Below are positions 52,476 through 62,405 of a DNA stretch of 64,000 nt, in pieces (the first letter of the stretch is position 1; each line of letters opens with the position of its first letter). The position numbers were made by a program, and so were the translations under genes. This stretch comes from Styela clava. Lineage: Eukaryota > Chordata > Ascidiacea > Stolidobranchia > Styelidae. Where the stretch lies: positions 12,801,135 through 12,865,134 of the forward strand of contig NC_135255.1 in assembly GCF_964204865.1 (NCBI RefSeq). Reading direction: 5' to 3'. Below the pieces are notes generated by a model, which saw nothing but the letters and a program-made list of their open reading frames with translations, ran no database searches and was not told where the DNA came from.

Positions 52476-52898
52476 ATGGATCAAAAAATACGCATCTTAA
52501 CGTTATTTGTATTACTGGCACTGGTGACTCTATCTTCAGGAAGATTCAGAGTCCGTAAAGAGTTCAAAGGATTTTCATGCAAGCAACTTAAAAAGCCCGT
52601 GAAAGTTTTGGACGGTTTTGCACCGTTTTCTCTTTTCACGGTAGAATGCAAAAAAAATGTGACGCCCAGTAGATTCCGCTTTGCAATATGCGGCAAGAAA
52701 TGCCAAGATCCATTAAAAAACGGTATCATATCAAAAAATAACACCAGGTTATATCGACAAAAAGCAGTTGATTTTCGTATGGAATTTGAGACCTTGAGAA
52801 AAGGGAAGAACGAAACAATCGAAAAGGATGTACCAATCTCTTGTCGTTGCGTGGCAAGTAGTAAGAAGAAAAGAAAGTCGGATAAGAAGAAATTATAA
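52476..52898 (+). CDS. Small secreted six-cysteine basic protein, possibly IL-17-like
   Basis: 140 residues in one exon. The ATG at 52476 is chosen because the upstream in-frame codon at 52467 is GTG. Residues about 5-22 form a signal peptide (LTLFVLLALVTLSSG). The mature part has six cysteines in the order C, C, CGKKC, CRC, two or three N-glycosylation sequons (NVT, NNT, NET) and a lysine-rich tail. The C-terminal half (ICGKKC, then a strand rich in aliphatic residues, ETLRK, then VPISCRCVA) resembles the IL-17 cystine-knot layout (C..GC ... LRRE ... VGCTCV), but the spacing in CGKKC is one residue short and the match rests on a few positions. IL-17 genes are known in ascidians. The TATA box and an AATAAA at 53320 support a real gene. 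Secreted nature is firm; the IL-17 label is tentative. Confidence 0.7.
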   Translation: MDQKIRILTLFVLLALVTLSSGRFRVRKEFKGFSCKQLKKPVKVLDGFAPFSLFTVECKKNVTPSRFRFAICGKKCQDPLKNGIISKNNTRLYRQKAVDFRMEFETLRKGKNETIEKDVPISCRCVASSKKKRKSDKKKL

Positions 52899-53319
52899 AA
52901 CATGAATCCTTCTACATTTTCTACATAATATTTAACTTTCATATATATATTTTATTTACGTTATATGCTTTATGAATTTTACATCAGTCATGGAATATCA
53001 CCAACCATTATTTTCTTTCAAGCTTCATAAAATACTAAAAAAATTAAAATCGAAAGTCGTCAGAGGGAAGTATTGCAATATTTATATGAATAGCACTTTA
53101 TTTCTATTTTGATATATTACATGCTACAAGGCAATATTTAGATTTAAAATTGTTACTAACCATTCAAATATATATACATATTCGATTACCTTAACGCCAG
53201 TTATATATTGCAATACCATCGGTACTATACCTTTTTAAGGTAATTTTTAATATTTTGCTGTGTATTTTTTTTTGTTTTCATTACTTTTCACAATTGAAGT
53301 TCTTCATTTTTGAATAGAC

Positions 53320-53325
53320 AATAAA
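53320..53325 (+). terminator. Candidate AATAAA signal, small secreted protein gene
   Basis: First canonical hexamer after the stop codon on the coding strand, about 420 bp downstream. Confidence 0.3.
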
Positions 53326-53519
53326 CGATGCAATAGAAAACTAAAATTTTTGATTTGATAGGTGTTTCCACGAAAATTCTGTTAGTGTCCTAGCGCGGTG
53401 TATGAAATATTGATATACTGCACAGCCGACGATCGTTCTTAAACTAACATCAAACTTTGTCATACATATCTCATGAATAGTTAGTTAAAAAAAACACTCA
53501 CAATCATAGAAACGACGCA

Positions 53520-53933
53520 GTAATGAATCCTACATTGAATACAAATCAAAAGTTAAATCTCGAGTCTCCTTCTCTGCAGAAGTGACTAACGTCGTCCAAT
53601 GTCGGTGGTTGGCTTTGAAGACTATGTCAAATTCGGCAGTTCGACCACTAGGAGTTTTTAGCAAAGGATACTTAATGTTTGGAAAATCCACTGGACTAAA
53701 AAACACACTGATTGTTGCATCCGGTTCATCACTTGCAAGCTCGTCGTCGAGTTCAAAATGATCATCTTCAGACTCAACCAGTCTCTATTTATATCCATGA
53801 TCTTTCTTGATCTTCAAATCTGGTCGATATGTCTTTCTAAAATAACATTATGAGCGACCTTTACAGATAAGTCAGTTAGCCTAATATTCCTGTTATTTCA
53901 CCACTTTTCCATTTCAAGTTTAACGTGGTTATC
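53520..53933 (-). pseudogene. Retroelement integrase C-terminal remnant
   Basis: Read on the minus strand, this stretch gives broken frames with features of the C-terminus of a Ty3/gypsy-type polyprotein: a strand ending in ERHIDQI, as in the RHIDQL motif after integrase, then an acidic Ser/Asp/Glu tail (ESEDDHFELDDE). Stops interrupt it at several points. It continues the integrase remnant at 55497-55842 across the foldback insertion. A decayed retrotransposon fragment; no terminal repeat identified. Confidence 0.5.
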
Positions 53934-55502
53934 TATGGTGGCCATCGTTGTCACGCGTAAAATTTAAAAAAAAAATGAAAAAATAAAATGGAAAAGTGAA
54001 AATAAAAAAATAGTTGTGAAAAAACATAAAAATAATTAAAAAAAAGAAAAAAAAAATTAAAATTAAAAAAAAAACGAAAAAAAAATACGAAAAAAAAAAA
54101 AAGTAAAAAAAAAATTGGATGAAAAGAAAATAAAAAGGTTGACAACGATGGTCCGCCTCGTGGCCCATCGTTGTCACGCGTTTTTTTTATTTTTAGAAAA
54201 TTTGATGCTGTTTGGGACCAACGTTGTCAGGCTTAATCCTACACGCACAAATGTGATTGCTGGGTTTCTAACTCGCTACTGATTTTCATGAGCAATATCC
54301 AATAAATTCAAAACGAAAATACTCTATAAATTCTCCATGCTACAAGTTCAACCACAAGCAATATATTTATAATAATGATAAGAGAATACAGAATTGAATA
54401 CGAAAATTCGGAAAATTTGTTTTTACGTGTAGAAGGTAATTTAATTGGAAAATGCTGCTTAACTGCTCAGTTGTCTGGACACTCGTGCGATGCCGGTACG
54501 GTACCGTCTTACCGTACCGGCACCCATACAATCACTCATGAAAGAATGGGAGATACGGATAGTCTCGTAGAATATAGGCTACTGAAACACTCTCTGCGCC
54601 TGCCCCATACCGTACAGCCGTAACGTACCGATCCAGACAAATGATGAATCGCCCGTGCTCAACCATTTATTTCAATCCATACCTCGACTCACTATGTTCT
54701 ACTAGGATCGAGGTGTGGATTGAAATAAATGGTTGAGCACGGGCTATTTATCATTTGTCTGGATCGGTACGTTACGTCTGTACGGTATGAGGCAGGCGCA
54801 GAGAGTGTTTCAGTAGTCTATATTCTACGAGACTATCCGTATCTCCCATTCTTTCATGAGTGATTGCATGGCTACCGGTACGGTCAGACGCAAAGCGACT
54901 ATAACCGACTATCGGTATTTGGTAAGACGGTACGGTACCGACATCGCGAGTGTCCAGACAACTGAGTAGTTAAGCAGCATTCTCCAATTAAATTACCTTC
55001 TACACGTAAAAACAAATTTTCCGAATTTTCGTATTCAATTCTATATTCTCTTATCATTATTATAAATATATTACTTCTTGTTGAACTTGTAGCATGGAGA
55101 ATTTATAGAACATTTTTATATTGAATATTGCTCAAGAAAATCAGTAGTGAGTTGGAAACCCAGGGAACACATTTGTGCGCGTAGGATCATGCCTGACAAC
55201 GTTGGTCCCAAGCAGAAGCAAATTTTCTGAAAATAAAAACGCGTGACAACGATGGGCCACGAGGCGGACAATCGTTGTCAACCTTTTTATTTTCTTTTTA
55301 TTCAATTTTTATTCTTATTTTTTTTTTAATTTTTTTTTTTTTTCAATTTTTTCTTCCGTTTTTTTTTTCGTTTTTATTTTTAATTTTTATTTTTTTTCAA
55401 TTATTTTTATGTTTTTTCACAACTATTTTTTTATTTTCGGTTTTTTATTTTATTTTTTATTTTCAATTTTACGCGTGACAACGATGGGCCACCATAGTTA
55501 TC
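53928..55502. mobile_element. Large foldback transposon, 1563 bp, with GTTATC duplication
   Basis: The element (53934-55496) is almost wholly two inverted arms of about 0.77 kb around a short loop near 54693-54710. It starts TATGGTGG and ends CCACCATA, followed by GTTATC; the same GTTATC lies directly before it (53928-53933 and 55497-55502), a 6-bp target duplication. Each arm has an outer CGTTGTCACGCG motif, a long A-rich (left) or T-rich (right) tract, inverted copies of GACAACGATGG, and a GGTACCG-rich inner section. The arms differ by substitutions and a roughly 40-bp insertion in the right arm (about 54886-54925), so the palindrome is real rather than an assembly duplicate. No transposase; it would rely on another element. 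The superfamily is uncertain. Confidence 0.85.
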
Positions 55503-55842
55503 CCTAACGAAAACTGTTTGACGAAGCTGAATGAACATATGGATTTGTTGATCTTATTCCGCACTGCACCTTTCTTTAACACAATTATGAACGTTGGGAT
55601 TTAGTCCAAAATAGTACGGTGACGTCGTTTACAGAATAATATTAACATTGCTTCACCTATCTTTGAATGAGGAGTATTTCAATACCCAGAAAAAAATTAT
55701 CGAAATATAAGTTGAATTTGTTGGTATCCATAACTGAGCGTATATCCCGCTTCAACGTTTGCATAACTCGTTCGGCAGCACCGTTGTTGGATGCCACATG
55801 ATAAGGTGCAAATTTATTATGCATTAAAAACATCGTCATCAT
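55497..55842 (-). pseudogene. Retroelement integrase remnant
   Basis: The minus-strand frame 55657-55842 includes APYHVASN and NGAAERVMQTLKR, the hallmark APYHPASNGxAERxVQTxK region of Ty3/gypsy-type integrases. A further TPHS-like motif continues in a shifted frame downstream, then an in-frame stop. The core before this point is cut off by a half-copy of the CTCCTGAAG foldback at 55864-55930. The C-terminal part resumes at 53933 beyond the large foldback. Not functional. Confidence 0.7.
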
Positions 55843-55863
55843 TTTTATTTTTTTTTAAATTTC

Positions 55864-55930
55864 TGAACTCAGGTTGTGTACCAGGTTAGGGTTCAGGTTA
55901 TGCGACATCTTGGTGCGCATACTTCAGGAG
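55864..55930. repeat. Half copy of the CTCCTGAAG inverted-repeat element
   Basis: Matches the right two-thirds of the 15950-16051 element with few differences, from TGAACTCAGGTT to CATACTTCAGGAG. The left arm is missing. It sits at the broken edge of the integrase remnant. Confidence 0.8.
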
Positions 55931-56251
55931 TACCGAAACCTTTTTATACTATAAAAATAAAGCAGTGACACATCTCTTGAATACAGAAGTGTGATTTCTT
56001 CAGATGTTATGAAGTAAGAATTTTCGAATTGGCTCTCTCAGAGGCATAATTTCCTTACGAATGCGAGTATATACAATCTTCCACCCCTGAAAATTTCAAA
56101 GCAATTGGTTCAGTAATTAAAGAAGAAAGAGATATTTTCATAATGATAGGAGGAAGAATAATTAACGAAGAACAACATAATAAACAGAACGATCTATAGG
56201 TACACTCCTTGTTCAATACCTCGCTCCTCGAGCGTATATCATAAAATAGCA

Positions 56252-56317
56252 TCGCGGGCCAAATTATTTTACTCCACGGGCGAATATGGCCCGCGGGCCA
56301 TAGGTTGCCGATACCCG
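56252..56317 (-). mobile_element. hAT-like terminal fragment
   Basis: Read on the minus strand it begins CGGGTATCGGCAACCTATGG then CCCGCGGGCC. It shares TCGGCAACCTAYGGCC with the left end at 26630, so both probably derive from one hAT family. No partner terminus identified. Confidence 0.45.
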
Positions 56318-57209
56318 ATCTAGCTTATTAAAAATTTAACCACTAATGATATTTAACAGTAATGAAGTTACGAAGAAATACTACTTAAACATCAAACTAC
56401 TGACGATTTTTAACAGTACGTACCCTATCCGTTGCGAGGCCTCGGAAACAAAATCGCCCCACTGTCGAATTAATATTTTCTTCAAAAGTAACTTAATACC
56501 TGGTATAGTAAGATGGGGCCTAATGGAATGCGATCAGCCAACTAATATTTGTCTTCATTTTAGTCAGAATCAGTCTTATGTAGGGTTTCCAACCATCCTT
56601 CATTGGACAAGAAGTTTAACTATGGTGCGTTTTGTTAATATAATGTTATTGTTCTCCTTGTTGGTATTTTTCTTCTTGTTGTTACCGTATGAAAAATCGC
56701 TTTCAAATTTTCAGTAGCTAAAGATTGTATTTAAGATTGTATCTCTTGCTACACGAAAGTCGGTTTTCATGAAAGTTTTTTAACAGTACTGGTAAGGTAG
56801 ACTACTGATTCGCCTTAGTCTTCGTGTCTATATATTTGATCATCACTATCTTGTTTCAAAGAACAGTTCTTTAATCGAGCCTTTCTGTCCTTTATTGAAG
56901 TTGAAAAGGGCGCTAATTGTCCTCTATTTGCATTGCTTTTACTATAAAAACATATAAAAGGTAATAATGTAATAAATGAATACTGTCAGCGTACACTAAA
57001 CAATAACCTGACTGTCGTTTGATACAAACTTGTTTAATTAAGTACTGGACTAGTTTCGATTGCTGTTGACATGGAGATCCGGTGGGACGGCTCAAAGGTT
57101 GTTCAAGTTGAGTTGAGATGTTGGCAGTGACGAGATAGGAGTGCGCGTTCTCACCGTGTTGTTTTATTATATTAACTAACTTAAAAGATAAGCTAAAATA
57201 CTTATATAC
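56318..57209. other. Intergenic stretch with repeat fragments
   Basis: No gene supported. The 123-codon frame 56346-56717 has no recognised motif, and its hydrophobic end (VFFFLLLPYE) looks like chance. The short repeat shared with 42559-42600 lies at 56816-56851. Confidence 0.4.
56816..56851 (+). repeat. Short dispersed repeat, copy 2
   Basis: Partner of 42559-42600 (TTCGTGTCYATATATTTGA core). About 80 percent alike over the stretch by eye. Confidence 0.4.
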
Positions 57210-57634
57210 CAGTGTTTCTCAAGCTTCTTGTAGTTTGCGGACACCTTTTCGCTTGCGAAAGTATAGTCACGATCACGACCTACGCGCTAACTGTAGTGAG
57301 TTGTAATTCTGAATTAGAGACAGGTGTGATGCAAAAAGGCACACTCAACAAAGCTCCCGGCTGAATTTCCTTGGCACTAGTTTATCCCAAAATCCACCCT
57401 GCCATCTTCAAAGCGCCGGACCTCTTTTATCATGCGAGGCTTTGTTTTGCTTAGCAATTTGTAAGCCTGACCTAAAACAGTGCTTTGCTGTGAAAAATAT
57501 CCTTTTGCATACAGATTCATAAGTTTTTTCGAATGTTGTGGATGTTTCTGCTGGTAACGCTGAAAATACTTTACGAACCCACGGTTGGGAAACAATGTAG
57601 CTCGCACAATTGATGACTTTAGATCGTTTTGCAC
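57210..57634 (-). mobile_element. Possible transposon end with an 85-codon ORF remnant
   Basis: CAGTGTTTCTCAAGCTTCTTG at 57210 has the form of hAT termini (CAGTGTTTCTCAA). Pointing toward it, the minus-strand frame 57377-57634 encodes an 85-residue basic product (YQQKHPQHSKKLMNLY, KTKPRMIKEVRR, ending DGRVDFGIN). Its composition looks more coding-like than most chance frames here, and its stop lies about 165 bp from the putative terminus, as for the 3' end of a transposase gene. However, I do not recognise a hAT dimerisation domain, so the link is uncertain; it may be an unrelated gene fragment. Confidence 0.3.
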
Positions 57635-60600
57635 TTCAACAATAACATAATTGGAAAAGAATTCGATTTTGATGAAAATTCAAAATTTTCTAAGATCATC
57701 AAATCTAAGTCTTACAGATAATTCACTTCCAAAATACCAAAAATTTTGAAGTTTAAATATAGTAAGGTGAGGAAACCTTAGTAAATCACTAAAAAGATGA
57801 TAAGTCTAAATGCCTGTAATAATACTTTCGTAGCATTGCGAAATTTATCTGTGTGTTCTCGAGGAACGCAAAGCACACAACTTCCGTCAGCTATTTCAAC
57901 ATTTTCGCTTCTCATTCCCAGATAAACAAAGCAAGGTTTGACAGAGTTACCACTTCGACGCCGAGTCGATTTTCGAGCGAATTATTGAAGGCGATGCTAA
58001 TAGGATTACCAAATTGAATAATGAAATCGAATGAAGATTCGAAAACTACAGTGTACAAATCATACTGCGCATTGAGCATGTCTCGTGCTATAAATCGACG
58101 ACTCTATATATATTTGTTCACAGAAAACAACAAACTCGGACTACAAACCAATAGCACTATCATGCATTCTTTACTCACGTACTAGCAATTATAAAGTTAA
58201 GTGCAGTCGGGCATCATACTCAAGCCAAGCTTAACCCTGAGGATAAAGTCATTATTAAAACATGCCAGGGTTTAAATTACCAGTGGCAGTATATTATTTG
58301 AAAAGTTTGCCTCAAAATATTAGTAATTTTTAGATAAATCCCACCCCTTGAAAATGAAGAAAAGGAATAACGTACTTAAACTTTAAATACCGTAATCAAA
58401 GGGGAATGATTGCTATGACATAACCATATGCCAATCAAACTCTGCACCGTGCAACAATGTTTGTTGTCATTTGTAAAATTCGCATCAACATGATGGATTA
58501 TACCGCAAAACATCTCTAGACGCATGATATCGCCGATCCAAGGGATCGACCCTGTGTAACCCGAGTAATTACTCAATTCTTTCTTCAACCGTTTTCTAAT
58601 TTTATTACAATTAATTAATTAGGTGATATCGCTAATCAGTTTGGGCGGGAATATGGAAAAGCGCGTCCCTTTCCCAACCAGTCACTGGAGTGCGTGATGA
58701 CGAACGGTTTGTCTGTTTTGCAGGACACTGGGCTATTCGGCATAGTCGTTGATTCTTTCGACGCAATAATAAGGTAAGCAGATGTTTTTTGGTAAATAAA
58801 ATAGATAAACTAAGCCGATGCTATAATTTTGCTATTCTTGGTATTATGTATTATAAGTGGCAAATTATAACACTTGAGGGATTCAGGTCGATCATGATTT
58901 TAGCGGTCGATGATTGCGGAGTTAAACAACATATTAATCAAAAAGGTTGAAGCGTGCACTTTCCGAGATAAAATGACAATCTTATATTAAATCAAATTTA
59001 AAACTCAATTTTGCTAAAGTTTGATTCCCAGATGAGACGAAATTTTCAAAATATTCAGATGAGCATCCAAAGTTAAACGAAAAATATGGCGGGCTTGCGA
59101 ATAAGCATAACGTTTTACTAACGTACCGCTTCAATGGGTTACATTCGTGATGTGTGTCGATATTAGTATATAGGTCCCATTCATCTATGCGCGCAATTGC
59201 GACCAACAATGTGTCGAAAAGTATTTTTATTATTCTTGGTACTACTATCACATTAGCAACACTCATTTCATAGCATCCAATTTTTGGCGTAAAGTTGCTT
59301 ATGTTTGATTGTACAAAATGATAGGCATACTCGAAACCTTTTATATAAAACATATTACGTATTTTATTAAATCAAAATTTTATTTATTATATTTATTTAT
59401 TATCAAATATATATATATTTATTTATCAAGTATTCATATTTAGATATACATGGTTTAACAATTGTGTGGATCATTGCTGCACAAAGAAATATCGACCATA
59501 GACTGGAGAAAATACATTTGCAAACATGCGAAGATAGTCGACACACAGAGGTAGATATTGAACGCTAATATTATATAATGGGTAATCTACGCCTTATATG
59601 GCCACTGAAGTATCATATAATCTCTGGTCTGGTGCCTAGAGAAAACTCGCCAAAACATTTTAGATTAGCAATATTTGCTATGTAAAAAACTGTTTCCTAA
59701 GAAAGTAAAGCAAGTTTTAAAAAAAAATTTCCTTTGAAATATACTTAAGATAAATCTAATAGGTGTATATTCACCACCAATCAGTAAATAAGTGTATTTT
59801 CATATTTTTCTCGGACGTGTTTATTATTTGTAGTGGAAAAAACAATTTTCAGAAAAATATTAAATACCTGATTAAACAAGGAATCATCGATGCTGCAAAC
59901 CTTCGTGATAATAGGGTACATTATGTTGCTGCCCAGAATCCAAATTTGAAAAAAAATCGAGAAGGCTCAAAAATATGTTCAAATAAAGTGCTAAATATTT
60001 GCGTGGCCTGTATTTAGTTATCTTAGATCGTACTTTTGAAAATGGATTTGATTCGTTCTTGTACAGTGTAAACTATTACTGGAGTGTATATCAACGATTC
60101 GACAAGCAGTTCGGCAAAAACTAAATTAATTACATCACTGAGATCAAGAAATTTTAAGATATAATTATCATATTCCAATGAGTTCGTTTAATATATAGCA
60201 TGGTTTTGCATTTGTGATGACACTTCAGATGATTTAATCAAAAGTTAAACTGAGCTATGACTTGAAGATTTGTCTCACTGTTAATTTGTCGAATATGTTT
60301 TGTTTGGCCTTTGAGTTGATTTTTCGAAATTCACTAGACTTTACGGAAGTAAATTGCCCTCGCCGTAGTACTTGAATGCATCTAATAATTTAATACTATT
60401 CACTCTGCCATTTATTCATTTTTATTTTGGTTGAAAGCTGCTGGAATGTCAAATCTCAATGTTTAATCTTAAAGATTGATTGTGGGAACAAGGTGAAAGT
60501 CACCTCACCATTGTGAAATTATGTGAAAAGTGTTTTACTATTTCCATAAAAATTGCATATTTACAATGTTTTCTAAAAAGCGCGCCGAGACGATTCTTCA

Positions 60601-60775
60601 ACGGATTTTTGTGAAAACATTCTCGAGGTATTTATTTCCCAAGAATTCAATTCATACAAGTAAATATTTATCAATATTGCAATGGTACATTGGATTTTCT
60701 TACCCAATTGGCCTTCTCACAGAGACTATAGTCAATAGGTATTGCAATTTAAAAAAAATTCAGATAAACATATAA
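57635..60775. other. Intergenic stretch with one possible exon fragment
   Basis: No complete gene found. 58620-58772 is a GC-richer patch with an open plus-strand frame of about 51 codons ending at an AAG/GTAAGC donor-like site and containing an internal TTTTGCAG acceptor-like site; it could hold one exon. The frame 59763-60017 has a possible exon after TTTTCAG (about 59853), but the phases of the two do not join. The minus-strand frame 58982-59353 has no recognised motif. Confidence 0.3.
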
Positions 60776-61067
60776 ATGGATTTGAAACTGATTGAATTTT
60801 TCTTGGGACAAGACCGATTTGAAAAAGAAAACAAAGTAAGCGGTTATAAAGAACAAATATTCTACTAGGCTTCTACATTTAAGTTCTATGTTTTTGACTC
60901 GTGCAAAACAATCCAAATAGATTTACCCGATAATGCTGAAACAGATAAATCAAACTAACCTTCCGTATCTTACACTTCACTTCTATTTCTTCAACTTACA
61001 GGCAGGATCACTACATGCGATGGATGACGAGCCTGTGACAATGTCAGTGCAGAGAAAAGCGTTATAA
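60776..61067 (+). CDS. Possible small two-exon gene or 3' exons of a larger one
   Basis: Exon 60776-60835 (20 codons, MDLKLIEFFLGQDRFEKENK) ends at a good donor GTAAGC; exon 61002-61067 follows acceptor CAACTTACAG and gives 21 codons and a stop, a 41-residue hydrophilic product in all. An alternative model uses the frame beginning at 60554 (MFSKKRAETILQRI...) and joins the second exon in another phase. Splice sites look genuine, but the product is too short to classify. Unrecognised. Confidence 0.25.
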
Positions 61068-61355
61068 GCCCAGTTTTGGTTCTTTTGAAATATTTGATGA
61101 TATAATTACGCCTTTGTTAACAACATTTTGTTTAGCGTAATGTTTTTCAATTTTATGCTTCTTACAAATTCTGGTTTTGACAACCGGTGTTGCAGAGTCA
61201 ACACATAACCGATTTGTACCAAGTTCATTGTACGGAAGAGAACTGGGTAATAATGATATCATTCAACTTTATGGTTTTTTCAATTTTACTGCTCTATGAT
61301 TAACATAACTGAGCCTATCGGCAAGTTCAATAGGAGTTTATTTGTGTTTTAAATC

Positions 61356-61700
61356 ATGTGCCGGACGTGCATATACCATGTGAAACTGCGCTGTATTTTT
61401 TATTTATTTATTTTGCTGCCTTGTTTCGTTTATTTTGTTTTTTTATTTGCCTTTTTGTCATTTTTCTGGTGTTCAGCGTTGGTAGTCAGCAAAAGATGCA
61501 GCGGGATAAGTCGTTATGCAGATATTAAAAGCAGCATCAGATCGGAGGTAAAGTTATGTATTGTACGGGTCAAATCGAAAGATACTCGGGGCAAGGTGCC
61601 ATTATTTTCGAAACGACTCCTATTAGGGCAATTATTAAAATATTTGTTTAATCTAAGAAAGCGACCCAAAAACTTCGACCTGATGGACTTTATTTCATGA
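61356..61700 (+). CDS. Doubtful 114-codon ORF with hydrophobic N-terminus
   Basis: One open frame from ATG. Residues about 13-45 are strongly hydrophobic (F, L, V), enough for a signal anchor, followed by a basic 70-residue part (RVKSKDTRGK, NLRKRPKNFD). The hydrophobic part is encoded by a T-rich tract, which produces such segments by chance. No family recognised. Confidence 0.18.
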   Translation: MCRTCIYHVKLRCIFYLFILLPCFVYFVFLFAFLSFFWCSALVVSKRCSGISRYADIKSSIRSEVKLCIVRVKSKDTRGKVPLFSKRLLLGQLLKYLFNLRKRPKNFDLMDFIS

Positions 61701-62405
61701 CCCAACTGTAATGTATTTTTGTACATTATATGTATTCAGTGGAAAATTTAATTTTTGACGTTTAACTCCAAATACCTTTGGGACTCCTTGATTCCAGTGT
61801 TCAACTCTCAAAAATCAAACTTTTGTATATTGGGAAATTCTAATAATGACTCCAACAACAATTTGAGAACTGACTTAAAAGTAAGTTTTTCAATATTGCT
61901 ACAGGTCTTCAGACTTAATGTTTTACAAAAAATTCTTAGAACTCTTATCGATATCAGTGTAAGTACCATTACTTTCGTCTCGTAACTGTAAGAAATTTAC
62001 ATTGTTAAGCTTCAGTGATGCCCGCAACACTGTACATAATAAAACAATTGCCCTATCTGACAGGCAGTTCCCCCACAATTGCCCAATTCGCAGCCAGTGC
62101 CCATACCCTCCAGCACTTTGGAAACCGCAGGTCTATCTTGTTCAGGTCCTGATCATGCTCTTTTTTAGAGGCCCTAAGCTTGGTGACTTGTGACCTTGGT
62201 GCTTTTCGTATAATAAGTTATAGGACATGGTACTATTACCCAGCATCAAATCCATAAAAAGGAAGCACTTGAAGCAAATTCGAGAACGTGAAATATTAAT
62301 GTTAGGCAACTCATGCAAGTTATTCTTTCCACAAAAGTTTCTGCTTTAACAGAACATTGCACCAAATCGCACGAGAATAATACGAAAACAGATTGTATGT
62401 AATAT

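Noticed and set aside
52481-52942. 153-codon minus-strand ORF
   Set aside because: Overlaps the small secreted protein gene on the opposite strand; the plus strand has signal peptide, ordered cysteines and a TATA box, this one has nothing recognisable.
53929-54177. Phe-rich minus-strand ORFs in the left arm of the foldback element
   Set aside because: Encoded by the A-rich tract of a transposon arm; low complexity, with a mirror copy at 55275-55478.
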